Source: JAJZGK01 sp035538795 (GTDB lineage Bacteria; Pseudomonadota; Alphaproteobacteria; Rhodospirillales; Magnetospirillaceae). From it: a stretch of DNA of 64,000 nt. Both the position numbers and the translations under genes were made by a program. The notes under the pieces were generated by a model. It saw nothing but the letters and a program-made list of their open reading frames with translations. It made no database searches and was not told the origin of the DNA. The stretch lies in NCBI GenBank assembly GCA_035538795.1, contig DATLJS010000066.1:1-64000 (forward strand). Reading direction: 5' to 3'. Positions 33,948 to 44,001 of the stretch are shown piece after piece; position 1 is the stretch's first letter, and every line of letters begins with the position of its first letter.

Positions 33948-34787
33948 ATGAGCCGCCTTCCCGCCCGTTTCACCAAGCTGAAGACCGAAAACCGCGCCGG
34001 TCTGGTAACCTTCGTCACCGCCTGCGACCCGGATCTGGCCACCAGTCAGGCTTTGCTCAACGGCCTGCCCGCCGCCGGTGCCGACATCATCGAACTGGGC
34101 ATGCCCTTCACCGATCCCATGGCCGACGGCGTCGCCATCCAGCTAGCGTCGCAGCGCGCCCTGAAGGCCGGCGGTTCGCTGGCCAAGACCCTGAACATGG
34201 TCCGCGCCTTCCGCCAGACCGACGCCGACACCCCCATCGTGCTGATGGGCTATTACAATCCCATCCATGCCTGGGGCGTCGACGCCTTTTGCCTGGAAGC
34301 CGGCAAGGCCGGAGTGGACGGCCTGATCGTCGTCGATCTGCCGCCCGAGGAGGCCGAGGAACTGGCCGGCCCGGCCCGGGCCAACGGCATCGACTTCATT
34401 TTCCTGACCGCGCCGACCACCGACGACGCCCGTCTGCCGGTGGTGCTGGAAAGCGCCTCCGGCTTCGTCTATTACGTGTCCATCACCGGCGTCACCGGCA
34501 CGGCCTCGGCCAGCCGCGACGCCATCGCCTCCGCCGTCGCCCGCCTGCGCCGCCACACGGCCCTGCCGGTGGCCGTCGGCTTCGGCATCAAGAGCCCCGA
34601 GGCCGCCCAGGAGGTGGCCGAACTGGCCGACGCCGCCGTCGTCGGTTCGGCCATCGTTTCGCGTCTGGCCGCCGGCCTGGATGCCGAGGGCAAGCCCCGC
34701 TCCGGCCTGGTGGCCGAGGTGCTGCAATTCGTGGGTGAGTTGGCCAAGGGCGTGCGTTCCGCCCGCCGCCAGCCCTCCGCAGGTTAA
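33948..34787 (+). CDS. trpA: tryptophan synthase alpha chain
   Basis: Cleaves indole-3-glycerol phosphate to indole for channelling to TrpB. The 279-residue barrel starts at the ATG at 33948 (MSRLPARF), one base after the trpB stop. The catalytic Glu lies in DIIELGMPFTDPMADG (near residue 50) and the catalytic Asp in VDGLIVVDLPPEE. The phosphate loop includes SITGVTGTAS and VAVGFGIKSPE. Confidence 0.97.
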   Translation: MSRLPARFTKLKTENRAGLVTFVTACDPDLATSQALLNGLPAAGADIIELGMPFTDPMADGVAIQLASQRALKAGGSLAKTLNMVRAFRQTDADTPIVLMGYYNPIHAWGVDAFCLEAGKAGVDGLIVVDLPPEEAEELAGPARANGIDFIFLTAPTTDDARLPVVLESASGFVYYVSITGVTGTASASRDAIASAVARLRRHTALPVAVGFGIKSPEAAQEVAELADAAVVGSAIVSRLAAGLDAEGKPRSGLVAEVLQFVGELAKGVRSARRQPSAG

Positions 34788-34805
34788 GAAGAGAGAGTTT
34801 CCGCC

Positions 34806-35723
34806 ATGAGTTGGCTTACCGATTTCGTCCGCCCGAAGATTCAGCGCCTGGTCGCCCCGCGCGAGGTGCCGGACAATCTGTGGGACAAGTGCCCGCAATG
34901 CGGCCACATGATCTTCCACCGCGACCGCGACAAGAACCTGTCGGTCTGCCCGCAGTGCGATCATCACATGCGCATCAACGTCAAGAAGCGCCTGGAAATC
35001 CTGTTCGACGAGGGCAGATACCAGCGCATCGAGCTGCCGAAATGCATTGCCGATCCGCTGAAGTTCAAGGACAGCAAGCGTTACGTCGACCGCCTGAAGG
35101 ACGCTCAGGCTAAAAGCAGCGAACAAGACGCCATCGTCGTCGCCCACGGCAAGATGGGCGGCAACGCCGTGGTCGTCGCCGCTTTCAATTTCGAATTCAT
35201 GGGCGGTTCCATGGGCATCGCCGTCGGTGAGGGCATCGTCGCCGCCGCCGAACTGGCGATTTTGCAGGACGCCGCCCTGATCATCATCCCGGCGTCCGGC
35301 GGCGCCCGCATGCAGGAAGGCATTCTGAGCCTGATGCAGATGGCCCGCACCACCGTCGCCGTGGACAAGGTCCGCGAAAAGGGTCTGCCCTACATCGTCC
35401 TGCTGACCGACCCCACCACCGGCGGCGTCTCGGCCAGCTTTGCCATGCTGGGCGACATCCACATCTCGGAACCCGGCGCCGTCATCGGCTTCGCCGGCGC
35501 CCGCGTCATAGAAACCACCATCCGCGAAAAGCTGCCCGAAGGCTTCCAGCGCGCCGAGTACCTGCTGGAACACGGCATGGTCGACATGGTGGTGCACCGT
35601 TCGAAGCTGCGCGAAACCATCGGCCGCACCCTGTCGCTGCTGCGTCAGCGCGGCGTCCCGGGCGAGCTGGTGACCCTGGCCGTGGACACTCCGGATGAAT
35701 TCGACTCCGAAGAGAATGCCTGA
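34806..35723 (+). CDS. accD: acetyl-CoA carboxylase carboxyltransferase subunit beta
   Basis: Forms malonyl-CoA with AccA in fatty-acid synthesis. The 305-residue protein has an N-terminal zinc ribbon with two Cys pairs (CPQCGH and CPQCDH, residues about 32-55) and a crotonase-fold carboxyltransferase domain (SGGARMQEGILSLMQMA, DPTTGGVSASFAMLGD, IGFAGARVIE). It follows trpA by 18 bases with GAGAGAG upstream. The trpBA-accD-folC order is standard in alphaproteobacteria. Confidence 0.97.
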   Translation: MSWLTDFVRPKIQRLVAPREVPDNLWDKCPQCGHMIFHRDRDKNLSVCPQCDHHMRINVKKRLEILFDEGRYQRIELPKCIADPLKFKDSKRYVDRLKDAQAKSSEQDAIVVAHGKMGGNAVVVAAFNFEFMGGSMGIAVGEGIVAAAELAILQDAALIIIPASGGARMQEGILSLMQMARTTVAVDKVREKGLPYIVLLTDPTTGGVSASFAMLGDIHISEPGAVIGFAGARVIETTIREKLPEGFQRAEYLLEHGMVDMVVHRSKLRETIGRTLSLLRQRGVPGELVTLAVDTPDEFDSEENA

Positions 35724-36984
35724 CGCCGTTCTTGAACGGCTGAAGGGGCTGCATCCCAAAGTGATCGACCTGGCCTTGGGCCGGGTCGAACGCCTTTTGG
35801 CCGCGCTGGACCATCCCGAGCGCAAGCTGCCGCCGGTGGTCCATATCGCCGGCACCAACGCCAAGGGCTCGACGGTGGCCAACCTGCGGGCCATGGCCGA
35901 GGCGGCGGGACAAAAGGTTCACGCTTACACGTCCCCGCATCTGGTGCGCTTCGCCGAACGCATCCGCGTCGCCGGCGGCATCATCGGCGACGACACCCTG
36001 ACCGCGCTTCTGGAAGAATGCGAAGCCAGGAACGGCGGCCAACCCATCACCTTCTTCGAGATCACCACCGCCGCCGCCTTCCTGGCCTTCTCCCGCGCCA
36101 GGGCCGATCTGTGCCTGCTGGAAACCGGCCTGGGCGGCCGGGTCGACGCCACCAACGTGCTGGACAAGCCGGCCCTGACCGTGCTGACGCCCATCTCGTT
36201 GGACCATCAGTCCTTTTTGGGCGACACCGTAGCCGCCATCGCCGCCGAAAAGGCCGGTATTCTGAAGCCCGGCGTGCCTTGCGTCTGTTCGGCGCAGCCG
36301 CCGGAGGCTTTAGCCGTCATCGAAGCCTGCGCCAAAGAACTGAATGCGCCGCTTTATCTGCAGGACCGGGATTGGTCGGTGCGGGAAACCGCAGGCGGTA
36401 TCTTCGTGCGTTTCGAACAGCACAGCCTGCATCTGCCCCAGCCGGCCCTGATCGGCCCGCACCAGATCGGCAATGCCGGCCTGGCCGTGGCTGCCGCCTG
36501 TCTGTTGGGTCTATCCGACGAAGCCATCGCCCACGGCCTGCGCCAAGCCAGATGGCCCGCCCGCATGCAGCACCTGGCCAAGGGGCCGCTGGCCGCCGCC
36601 CTGCCTCATGGTTGGGAGCTATGGCTGGACGGCGGCCACAACCCCGCCGCCGGAGAAGCCTTGGCCGCCATGGCCCGCAGCCATTGGTCCGACAAGCCGC
36701 TCTATGGCGTGGTCGGCATGCTGAACACCAAGGACAGCCAGGGTTTCCTCGGGCCGCTCGGTCCCTATCTGGCCGAGGTCCGCGCCGTCGCCATTCCCGG
36801 CGAAGCCAATTCGCTGACCGCCGCGGAAGTAACCGCCGCCGCCAAGGCCCGCACCTTGAACGCCCAGCCCAGCGCCTCGGTCGCGGAAGCGGTTTCGCTT
36901 CTGGCCAAGCGTCACGGCCCGGCCCGCATCCTGATCTGCGGCAGCCTTTATCTGGCCGGCCACGTGCTGGCGGAAAATGGCTGA
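35716..36984 (+). CDS. folC: bifunctional folylpolyglutamate synthase/dihydrofolate synthase
   Basis: Adds glutamate to dihydropteroate and to reduced folates. The 422-residue Mur-ligase-fold protein starts at the ATG at 35716, overlapping the accD stop by 8 bases. The ATP loop is IAGTNAKGSTVANL. Further motifs are TSPHLVRFAERIRV, LLETGLGGRVDATNV, TPISLDHQSFLGDT and the C-terminal-domain DGGHNPAAGEALA. It is the last gene before a bidirectional terminator. Confidence 0.95.
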   Translation: MPDAVLERLKGLHPKVIDLALGRVERLLAALDHPERKLPPVVHIAGTNAKGSTVANLRAMAEAAGQKVHAYTSPHLVRFAERIRVAGGIIGDDTLTALLEECEARNGGQPITFFEITTAAAFLAFSRARADLCLLETGLGGRVDATNVLDKPALTVLTPISLDHQSFLGDTVAAIAAEKAGILKPGVPCVCSAQPPEALAVIEACAKELNAPLYLQDRDWSVRETAGGIFVRFEQHSLHLPQPALIGPHQIGNAGLAVAAACLLGLSDEAIAHGLRQARWPARMQHLAKGPLAAALPHGWELWLDGGHNPAAGEALAAMARSHWSDKPLYGVVGMLNTKDSQGFLGPLGPYLAEVRAVAIPGEANSLTAAEVTAAAKARTLNAQPSASVAEAVSLLAKRHGPARILICGSLYLAGHVLAENG

Positions 36985-37015
36985 CCAGCCGGCAGCCAGA
37001 CCGAACCCGCAAAAG

Positions 37016-37052
37016 AAAACCCCGCCCCTGGCTGACCCAGGGGCGGGGTTTC
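37016..37052. terminator. bidirectional terminator between folC and trxA
   Basis: A near-perfect stem (CCCCGCCCCTGG / CCAGGGGCGGGG, loop of about five bases) is flanked by A-rich and T-rich tracts. It can therefore end both the rightward folC operon and leftward trxA. Confidence 0.9.
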
Positions 37053-37077
37053 GTCTTTCAGGCTGAAGCTCCGCCGA

Positions 37078-37392
37078 TTACAGCGAGGACTCGACCCACT
37101 CGTACAGCTTGCTCTTGGGCAGGGCGCCGATCTTGGTGGCGGCAACGGCGCCGTCCTTGAAGATCATCAGGGTCGGAATGCCGCGCACGCCGAACTTGCT
37201 GGGGGTCTGCGGGTTTTCGTCGATGTTGATCTTGGCCACTGTAACCTTGCCGGCCAGATCCTTCGACAGCTCTTCCAGAGCCGGGGCGATCTGACGGCAG
37301 GGGCCGCACCATTCGGCCCAGAAATCCACCAGCACCGGGCCGGAGGCCTTGAGAACGTCGGCCTCGAACGAGCTATCCGTCACTGCAATCAT
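37078..37392 (-). CDS. trxA: thioredoxin 1
   Basis: A general cytoplasmic disulphide reductase. The 104-residue protein has active site WCGPC with Cys29 and Cys32, the cis-Pro in GIPTLMIF and the usual thioredoxin length. It is transcribed leftward, downstream of addA. The 197-bp gap between them can hold its own promoter. Confidence 0.96.
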   Translation of the reverse strand: MIAVTDSSFEADVLKASGPVLVDFWAEWCGPCRQIAPALEELSKDLAGKVTVAKINIDENPQTPSKFGVRGIPTLMIFKDGAVAATKIGALPKSKLYEWVESSL

Positions 37393-37589
37393 GTCTGTAT
37401 CCCACCTTGAGAAGAATCGATAAGGGTTTCCGCCCCCGAAATCCGAACCAAGACTCTAGGTTCAGGCCGCAGGCGCGTCAAGGTACGACCGAGGGGCATC
37501 CTGAGGGCATATCCCGGAGGGGAACAAGCTGCCCCAGATGTGGCAAGGAATGTTAACCTTTACAAGAGCCCGAACGACACAGACACAGA

Positions 37590-40500
37590 CTACACAAGCC
37601 CGGACAGGGCATCGTCCAGAAGCGCGGACTCCAGCGGCATCAGGCGGGGCACGTCGGTCCACAAAAGGGCGCAGCGGATCTTCCGCTTGGGATAGATGCA
37701 GGCCAGGGCGGCACGATAGGCCGCCATCTGGCGCAAGTACAGCGGCGCCACCTCGGCCTGGGTTTTCGGCGGTGGGCGGTTGGTCTTGAAATCCACGATC
37801 AGCACTTCTCCGTCGGTTATCAGCAGCCGGTCGACCTGACCGGAGATGATGCGTTCGCCGACCATGCCCACCACCGGCACCTCGGCCCGGCTGCCCGGCC
37901 CGAAAATGGCACCCCAGGCGGGGTCGGCCAGCACGGCCGCCACTTCTCCCGCAATCTCCGCCTGCTGCTTGACCGACAGGTTCCAGGCCGAACGGGCGAG
38001 GAAACGGGCGGCGGCGACCTTGCGTTTATCCTCGGGCAGATCCGGCAGGGATTGCAGCAGACGATGGACCAGCCGTCCGCGCTGGAATTTCTGGCCGTCG
38101 TCGGCACCGAAGGGAGAGCGCACCGCCGGTTCCTCGTCCTCGGGGCGCGAGGGCGCCAGCGGACGCGGCGGCGACGGTTCTTCGGGCGCGGACCGCATGG
38201 CCCAATCGGGCAACGCTCCGGTTACGGCGGCGACCAGCTGCTCCTTCGGCGGCGGCACCGCCGCCTCTTGCTTCGATTGCCAGCGCAGCACTTCCGGCGC
38301 GATGACGTCCGCCCCTTGCGCCGCCAGGAAGGCGTCGACCACCGGATCGGTTTCGCGGCGCAAGGCGTCGTGGATCAGGTTGTACCAGCAATGCTCGGGC
38401 GCTTCCCGCCGGGTTTTCCAGCCGCAGACGTAAAGCCGGTCCTCGGCCCTGGTCATCGCCACATAAAGCAAGCGGCGGTATTCGTCGTCGCGGGCCCGGG
38501 CCGAGGCATCCCTGGCGGCGCGGCAAATTTCGTCCTGATCGTCGGCCTTGGGCGGCCACAGCGGCAGTTCGGTCCCGTGCGCGTCCTTCAGCCACAGGAA
38601 GCGGGGCGATTTGCTGGGAGCCTGAAGAGTATCCGGCAAAAAGACGATCGGGGCCTGCAATCCCTTCGAGCCATGGACCGTCAGGATGCGCACGGCGCCT
38701 TGCCCGTCGTTGGAGGATCCTGCCTCCAGATCGCGCTTGATCTCGACCCCGCCCTGCTCCAGCCAGCGCAGGAACCCCTGCAACGACGGCGGGTGCAGCC
38801 GCTCGAAGGCCAAGGTCAGACTCATGAATTCGTCCAGCGGGTCTTCCGCTTCCGGCCCCAAGCGCGACAGCAAACGTTTCTTGCCGCCATGCACCAGGAT
38901 ATGGGCGTAAAGATCGTGGGCCGTCACCCGGTCGGCCAGGGCCATCCATTCCGCCAGACGGGCATGCGCCTCGGCGAAATCGGCCTCGTCGCGGCGCAGG
39001 CGCAAGGCGTCCCACAGGCTGGCCTTGCGCCCCCAGGCCAGCCGGAACAGCTGGTCCTCGTCCAATCCCACCAGCGGGCTTTTCAGAACGGTGGCCAAGG
39101 TCAGATCGTCGTCGGGCAGCAGCAGGGCATTGCCCAACGCCATCAGATCCATCACCGCAAGTTGCTCGGTCAGCACCATGCGATCGGCGCCGGCCACGGC
39201 GACACCCAGGGTTTTCAACTCGCGTACCAGCTCTTCAACGAAGGCGTTGCGGCGGCGCACCAGCACCATGATGTCGCCGGGGCGAATGGCGCGGCCCCGA
39301 CTTTCCAGCCTCTCGCCGCCGTCCGTCATAGCCTTGATGCGCCGAGCCAGCAGACCAGCCAGGCGTCCCCGCGGGCTGTCGCCGCGAATGCGTTCGATGG
39401 GCGGTTTCCACGGACTGGGATCGTCCTTGGGACGCGGCTCGACCGCCGGCCACAGCTCCACCAACCCGGCTGCACCATGCCGCCATGCCAGATGGCGGAT
39501 GCCGTCTTCCGACGACACCACCCCCGATCGGCCTTCCGGCGAATTGATCACGCCGTCGACGGCGTCGAGCACCCGCTGCGCCGAGCGGAACGACACCAGC
39601 AGATCCACCTCGTCCCAGCGACCGTTGGCCTGAGGCACGATTTCCGAGAAACGCCGGCGCATACGCTCGAACTCGGCCGGATCGGCCCGCTGGAAGCTGT
39701 AGATGGACTGTTTGGGGTCGCCCACGGCGAACACCGTGCGGGTTCCCTCTTCCCGCAGGCCGCTGCCGGCGAAAAACTCTCCGGTCAAAGCCCGCACCAC
39801 CGCCCATTGGTCGGGATTGGTGTCCTGAGCTTCGTCGATCAGCACGTGGTCGATGCCGCCGTCCAGCTTGAACAAGACCCAGGCCGCCTGGCCTTCCCGT
39901 TGCAAAAGCGAAACGGATGTCAGGATCAGATCGTCGTAATCCAGCATGGCCCGCGACTGCTTCTGGCGCTGATAGCTGTCCAGCAAGGCTTCGGCCAGCC
40001 GGTACAGGGCTTCGGTGGCCGCCGCCGTGGTGGCCGATTTCAGGCTTTCGCTCAGGCGGACCAATCGTTCGGCTTCTCGGCCCAGACTGTCCAAAGTCCC
40101 CGGAACCGCCGTTTCCACCCCCTTGGTCGCCAGGGATTTGCGGATTTCCCCTTTGCCGGTCAAAAAGACTTTTTGCCAGTCGGCGAAATGGGCCATGCGG
40201 TCCTCGGCCGTCGGCGAGGCCAGCCAGGCCTCCATATATCCGGCCCGTTCGACATCGGTCTTGCCGCTGCCGGCAGCCAAAGCCCGCATGGCCTTGCGCA
40301 AACCGGCAATGTCGCAAGCCTCGTCGCGGCTGGCCGCCAGGATGATCGAACGAACGTTCTGCCCCGGTTCCAGTCCCAATCGCCGCCACACCGCCTCGGC
40401 GGCGGCGGCAAGCGAACCGTAATGCTCCTTCAGACGCAAAAGCCGTCCGCGCTCCGAAGCCAAAGCCGCCATCAACTCGGGAAAGAAGGTCTCGTGCACC

Positions 40501-41063
40501 GCCGCCGTCACCGCCGCCAGCGCCCCAGCCAGATTCGGATCGAATCCGGAACGAGCCTTGGACAGCACCTCTTCCTTGGCGGTTTCCAGCATTTCTCCGG
40601 CGTCGCGGTCATCCATCACCTGGAAATGCGGAGCCAATCCGGCTTCCAGCGGAAAGCGCCGCAGCAGGGATTGGCAAAAGGCGTGGATCGTCTCGATATG
40701 CATGCCGCCGGGAGCATCCAGCACCAGGGCGAACAAGCGGCGCGCCCGCACCCGCGTCTCGTCATCGGCCTCGCGGCCCAGCAGGGCCAGCAGATCCTTG
40801 GCCAAGACCTCGTCGGGAACGGTAGCCCATTGTCCCAGCCGTTTGGCGATGCGGTTGGCCATTTCCGCCGCCGCCGCCTTGGTGAAGGTCAGACACAACA
40901 GGCGGTGGGGCGGTGTTCCCGCCAGCAGAATACCCAATACGCGGTCGGTCAGCACCTTGGTCTTGCCGCTGCCGGCGGAGGCCGACACCCAGACCGAAGC
41001 GGCGGGATCGGCGGCGCGCCGCTGCGGCTTTTCCGGATCGATGGCGGTGGGAAGAACGCTCAT
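37590..41063 (-). CDS. addA: double-strand break repair helicase-nuclease AddA
   Basis: An 1157-residue UvrD-like helicase subunit of AddAB, the RecBCD-type recombination nuclease. The start at 41063 overlaps the addB stop (ATGA). Walker A is in VSASAGSGKTKVLTDR near residue 30. Walker B is in LIDEAQDTNPDQWAVVR near residue 400. A late helicase motif contains ILTVHGSKGLQAPIVFLPD, and the C-terminal RecB-family nuclease motif is in VDRLLITDGEVLIVDFKT. All key motifs look intact. It acts with AddB and loads RecA. Confidence 0.95.
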   Translation of the reverse strand: MSVLPTAIDPEKPQRRAADPAASVWVSASAGSGKTKVLTDRVLGILLAGTPPHRLLCLTFTKAAAAEMANRIAKRLGQWATVPDEVLAKDLLALLGREADDETRVRARRLFALVLDAPGGMHIETIHAFCQSLLRRFPLEAGLAPHFQVMDDRDAGEMLETAKEEVLSKARSGFDPNLAGALAAVTAAVHETFFPELMAALASERGRLLRLKEHYGSLAAAAEAVWRRLGLEPGQNVRSIILAASRDEACDIAGLRKAMRALAAGSGKTDVERAGYMEAWLASPTAEDRMAHFADWQKVFLTGKGEIRKSLATKGVETAVPGTLDSLGREAERLVRLSESLKSATTAAATEALYRLAEALLDSYQRQKQSRAMLDYDDLILTSVSLLQREGQAAWVLFKLDGGIDHVLIDEAQDTNPDQWAVVRALTGEFFAGSGLREEGTRTVFAVGDPKQSIYSFQRADPAEFERMRRRFSEIVPQANGRWDEVDLLVSFRSAQRVLDAVDGVINSPEGRSGVVSSEDGIRHLAWRHGAAGLVELWPAVEPRPKDDPSPWKPPIERIRGDSPRGRLAGLLARRIKAMTDGGERLESRGRAIRPGDIMVLVRRRNAFVEELVRELKTLGVAVAGADRMVLTEQLAVMDLMALGNALLLPDDDLTLATVLKSPLVGLDEDQLFRLAWGRKASLWDALRLRRDEADFAEAHARLAEWMALADRVTAHDLYAHILVHGGKKRLLSRLGPEAEDPLDEFMSLTLAFERLHPPSLQGFLRWLEQGGVEIKRDLEAGSSNDGQGAVRILTVHGSKGLQAPIVFLPDTLQAPSKSPRFLWLKDAHGTELPLWPPKADDQDEICRAARDASARARDDEYRRLLYVAMTRAEDRLYVCGWKTRREAPEHCWYNLIHDALRRETDPVVDAFLAAQGADVIAPEVLRWQSKQEAAVPPPKEQLVAAVTGALPDWAMRSAPEEPSPPRPLAPSRPEDEEPAVRSPFGADDGQKFQRGRLVHRLLQSLPDLPEDKRKVAAARFLARSAWNLSVKQQAEIAGEVAAVLADPAWGAIFGPGSRAEVPVVGMVGERIISGQVDRLLITDGEVLIVDFKTNRPPPKTQAEVAPLYLRQMAAYRAALACIYPKRKIRCALLWTDVPRLMPLESALLDDALSGLV

Positions 41064-43996
41064 TCCTCGCCGTCCTCGCTGGCCGACGCCCATTCCTTGA
41101 CGCGGGCCAGATGCAGATAATCGCTGTACTTGGGCGCCATCTCGGGATGGGGCCGGGCCTCGTAAGGGGTGTTGGGATCGTCGAAGGCCGAGATCAGGCC
41201 GGCCAGTCCGTCCAACGCCTGTTCGGCCAAGCGGCCGGCATCGTCGCCCGCCGCGCGTTCCTCGCCCCCGGCCTCGCCGCCTTTCAGCCGCCAATAGAGC
41301 AGTTGCGTCACCGGCTTGGGCGGCATGCCGAAGCCGCCGTGGCTGGCGATCACCGCCTCGATGGGCAATTGCGGCGCATAGCCCGCCGCCACTTCCTTCG
41401 GCGTCGGCGGCGCGCCGGTCTTATAATCGATGATGGCCAAAGAACCGTCCTTCAGCAAATCGATCCGGTCGGCACGGGCCTTGACGACGAAAGGACCGGC
41501 GGGCGCGGCGATTTCCAAAGCCCCTTCCACTTCGCTCGCCACCTCGGCCACTTCGGCGCGGCGGGCCTGCTCTTGGGCCGCGAACCATTCGGCCACACGC
41601 AGAAAACGTGGCCACCAGAACGCCGCCAGACCGGGGCGGCTTTGCAGCAGCGGCGCGAACTGCTCCTCGCCCAAGCCGACCAACTCGTTCAAGGACGCCG
41701 GCAGCAACGGTCCCCGGGGATGGCGCTTCAGGAAAGCATCCAGAATTTTATGCACCACGTCGCCGTAATCGGCGGCGCCGGGGTCGGCGTCGATGGGATC
41801 GAGGGGGCGCAGACGCAGGATATGCTTGGCGTAAATCGAATAGGGATCGCGCATCCAGCCCTCGATGGCCGTGGCGTAAAGCGAACGGGGCCGGGCGTCC
41901 AGCGGCGGACGCGGCGCCGGCGGCGGAATGGCCGCAACCTTTTCCGGCTGGTCCAGCCGCCCATGCCAGACGGCCCAGCTCTCCTCGCCGTTCCAGACGG
42001 GCTCGTAGCCACAGGCCTGCAAGACGGCATCCAGACGCAGAAGCCAGCGCGACGGCACCGTGGGCGTACCGTCGACCCGCGCGGCCCGCGTCATCACCAC
42101 GCGCGGCGCGCAAAATGCCTGGGCGAAATCGTGAGCCGACAAGCCAATGCGGCGTTCCGGCAGCGGCAGGCCGAAATCCTGGCGCATGGGACGGCTCATC
42201 CACGGATCGGCGGCGGCGTCGCCGGGCCAGGTACCTTCGTTCAAGCCGCCCAGGATCAAAAGATCGGCATGCTGCATGCGGGCTTCCAACGGCCCCCAGA
42301 TGGACAGCCGGGGATGCCCGCCCCAGCGGGGACGCACGGTCACGCCGGCCATCAGGCCGCGCAGCAGGCCGGGATAGCCGCGGCCCGACAGCGGCGGCAG
42401 GGCGTCGGCGGCGTCGGCCAGATCACGCAGGAACAGACTGGCGGCCTCGCCCGCCTCGCCTCGCCACAGCAACGCGGCGCCGTCGCCTTTTTCATCCGCC
42501 GCCAGGGCTTCGACACAGGCCACATGGGTGCGCAAGAGATCGGCCAAAACGGCATCATCCCGCATCTGCTCGGCCAGTGGCTTGGCGGCATAGTCCAGAG
42601 CCGACAGAAAATCCTGCAAATCCTCGCCCGCCGCCGCCTTCAGCCCGGCCACACCGGGGCCGGGGCGGGGACCGCGCAAGGCGGCGTGCTCCAAACGCCG
42701 CACCTGGGCGCGGAAGCGGCCCGCCGCCTGTCCGCCCAAAGCCAGGGGATGCTTACAGGCCGCCAGGGTGGCATGGGGGGCGAAATCCTCGGCCACCATC
42801 TCGGCGGTCAGCAAAAGAAAAGCCCCCACCGGGGTGATATCCAGCGGACGGCCCGCGGAATCGTCTATTTCGATATCGAAACGTCGCAGTTCGGCCGCCA
42901 CGCGCCGGGCCAGGGAACGATCGGGCGTAACCAAGGCCGCCGTCTGGCCGTCATGCTCCAGGGTTTCCCGCAGCATCAGGGCGATGGCCCCGGCTTCCTC
43001 ACGCGGGCCGGGGCAGTCGATGCGGCTGATCCCGGCCAAAGCCTGGGAAATATCCGCCCGCGTCGGCGTCAGGCGGCGCCAATGATCGGTGGTGCGAGCC
43101 GGACGCATGGCTTCCGACACCAGCCAGGCGCGGGGACTAGCGGCGCAGCCGGGCCACAGGGGCACCTCGGACGGCTTCATGCCCAGGCCGCGCAAAAGAT
43201 GCACCAGGCCGTATTGCGGATGGGTCTGCTCCAGGGCCGATAGAGAGACGTCGTCCAAACGGCCGTCCAGGCCCGGCAGCACCAGCCGCCCCCTGGGCAG
43301 GCGCGACACCACCGACAGCAGCCGCGCCGTCGCCGGGATCGAGCCGGTGGAACCGGCGGCCACCACCGGATAGCCGGGCGGTTCGTCGATCCATGAGTCG
43401 CTTTGCGCCTGGATCAGTTGGTTGCGCCGCAAGGCCGCGTCCATCCAGCCCTGGGCGGCGACAATGTCGGGCCAGTGCTGGGTGACGATTTTCAGGAAAT
43501 CGAGGGTGATCTGCCAATGTTCGGCATAATCCTCGCGCACCAGCTCGGCCAAACCGTCGAAGCTCAGCCCCTCGGTATGAACCTGATCCAGCAGCCGCCC
43601 CAACTCCCCCGCCAGCCGCACCGCCTGTTCCGGACTGGGCGCCTGGCCGCCGCGCCCGCCGCCCAGCTTCAGCACCAGCTGGGCCAGCAGCAGCTGACGC
43701 CGCAACGGCGGCACCGCCGGCATCAGGTCCAGCGAACGGCCGTCGGTGATTTCCAGTTCTTCCTCGTCGGCGTCGCCCAGCGGCCGCATGCGCGGCAGCA
43801 GCAGCGGACGTCCGCCGGAACGGCGCAGAAACGCCTCACGCAGGGCGCGGCAGGCTCTGCGCGTCGGCAGCAGCACAAGCATGCCCGACAGCGACAGCGG
43901 ATCGTTTTCGGTTTCAGCCAGCAGCCCCTCGGCCAGAGCATCGACGAAGCTCTCGCCCGGCGGAATGGAGAAAACCGAAGGCGAGGCGCCGCTCAT
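41060..43996 (-). CDS. addB: double-strand break repair protein AddB
   Basis: A partner of AddA containing an inactivated helicase-like N-terminus and a second nuclease domain. The start at 43996 (978 residues) is preferred, with GGGAGG nine bases upstream; an in-frame ATG at 44002 overlaps the murU stop. Near the N-terminus, LVLLPTRRACRALREAFL marks the AddB family in place of a strong Walker A. The C-terminal nuclease motif is in KARADRIDLLKDGSLAIIDY, followed by KTG. The stop overlaps the addA start. Confidence 0.93.
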   Translation of the reverse strand: MSGASPSVFSIPPGESFVDALAEGLLAETENDPLSLSGMLVLLPTRRACRALREAFLRRSGGRPLLLPRMRPLGDADEEELEITDGRSLDLMPAVPPLRRQLLLAQLVLKLGGGRGGQAPSPEQAVRLAGELGRLLDQVHTEGLSFDGLAELVREDYAEHWQITLDFLKIVTQHWPDIVAAQGWMDAALRRNQLIQAQSDSWIDEPPGYPVVAAGSTGSIPATARLLSVVSRLPRGRLVLPGLDGRLDDVSLSALEQTHPQYGLVHLLRGLGMKPSEVPLWPGCAASPRAWLVSEAMRPARTTDHWRRLTPTRADISQALAGISRIDCPGPREEAGAIALMLRETLEHDGQTAALVTPDRSLARRVAAELRRFDIEIDDSAGRPLDITPVGAFLLLTAEMVAEDFAPHATLAACKHPLALGGQAAGRFRAQVRRLEHAALRGPRPGPGVAGLKAAAGEDLQDFLSALDYAAKPLAEQMRDDAVLADLLRTHVACVEALAADEKGDGAALLWRGEAGEAASLFLRDLADAADALPPLSGRGYPGLLRGLMAGVTVRPRWGGHPRLSIWGPLEARMQHADLLILGGLNEGTWPGDAAADPWMSRPMRQDFGLPLPERRIGLSAHDFAQAFCAPRVVMTRAARVDGTPTVPSRWLLRLDAVLQACGYEPVWNGEESWAVWHGRLDQPEKVAAIPPPAPRPPLDARPRSLYATAIEGWMRDPYSIYAKHILRLRPLDPIDADPGAADYGDVVHKILDAFLKRHPRGPLLPASLNELVGLGEEQFAPLLQSRPGLAAFWWPRFLRVAEWFAAQEQARRAEVAEVASEVEGALEIAAPAGPFVVKARADRIDLLKDGSLAIIDYKTGAPPTPKEVAAGYAPQLPIEAVIASHGGFGMPPKPVTQLLYWRLKGGEAGGEERAAGDDAGRLAEQALDGLAGLISAFDDPNTPYEARPHPEMAPKYSDYLHLARVKEWASASEDGEE

Positions 43997-44001
43997 GGCC
44001 A

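Noticed and set aside
37393..37589. Possible small gene between trxA and addA
   Set aside because: Short frames here lack ribosome binding sites and recognisable motifs. The segment is better read as the trxA promoter and addA 3' end.
38052..41120. Very long open frame on the plus strand, about 1000 codons
   Set aside because: It is antisense to addA and arises from GC-rich codon bias. It shows no family resemblance, while the minus frame has every AddA motif.
40913..43243. Long plus-strand open frame over addB
   Set aside because: It is the antisense shadow of addB with low-complexity Arg/Gly/Gln composition and no ribosome binding site.
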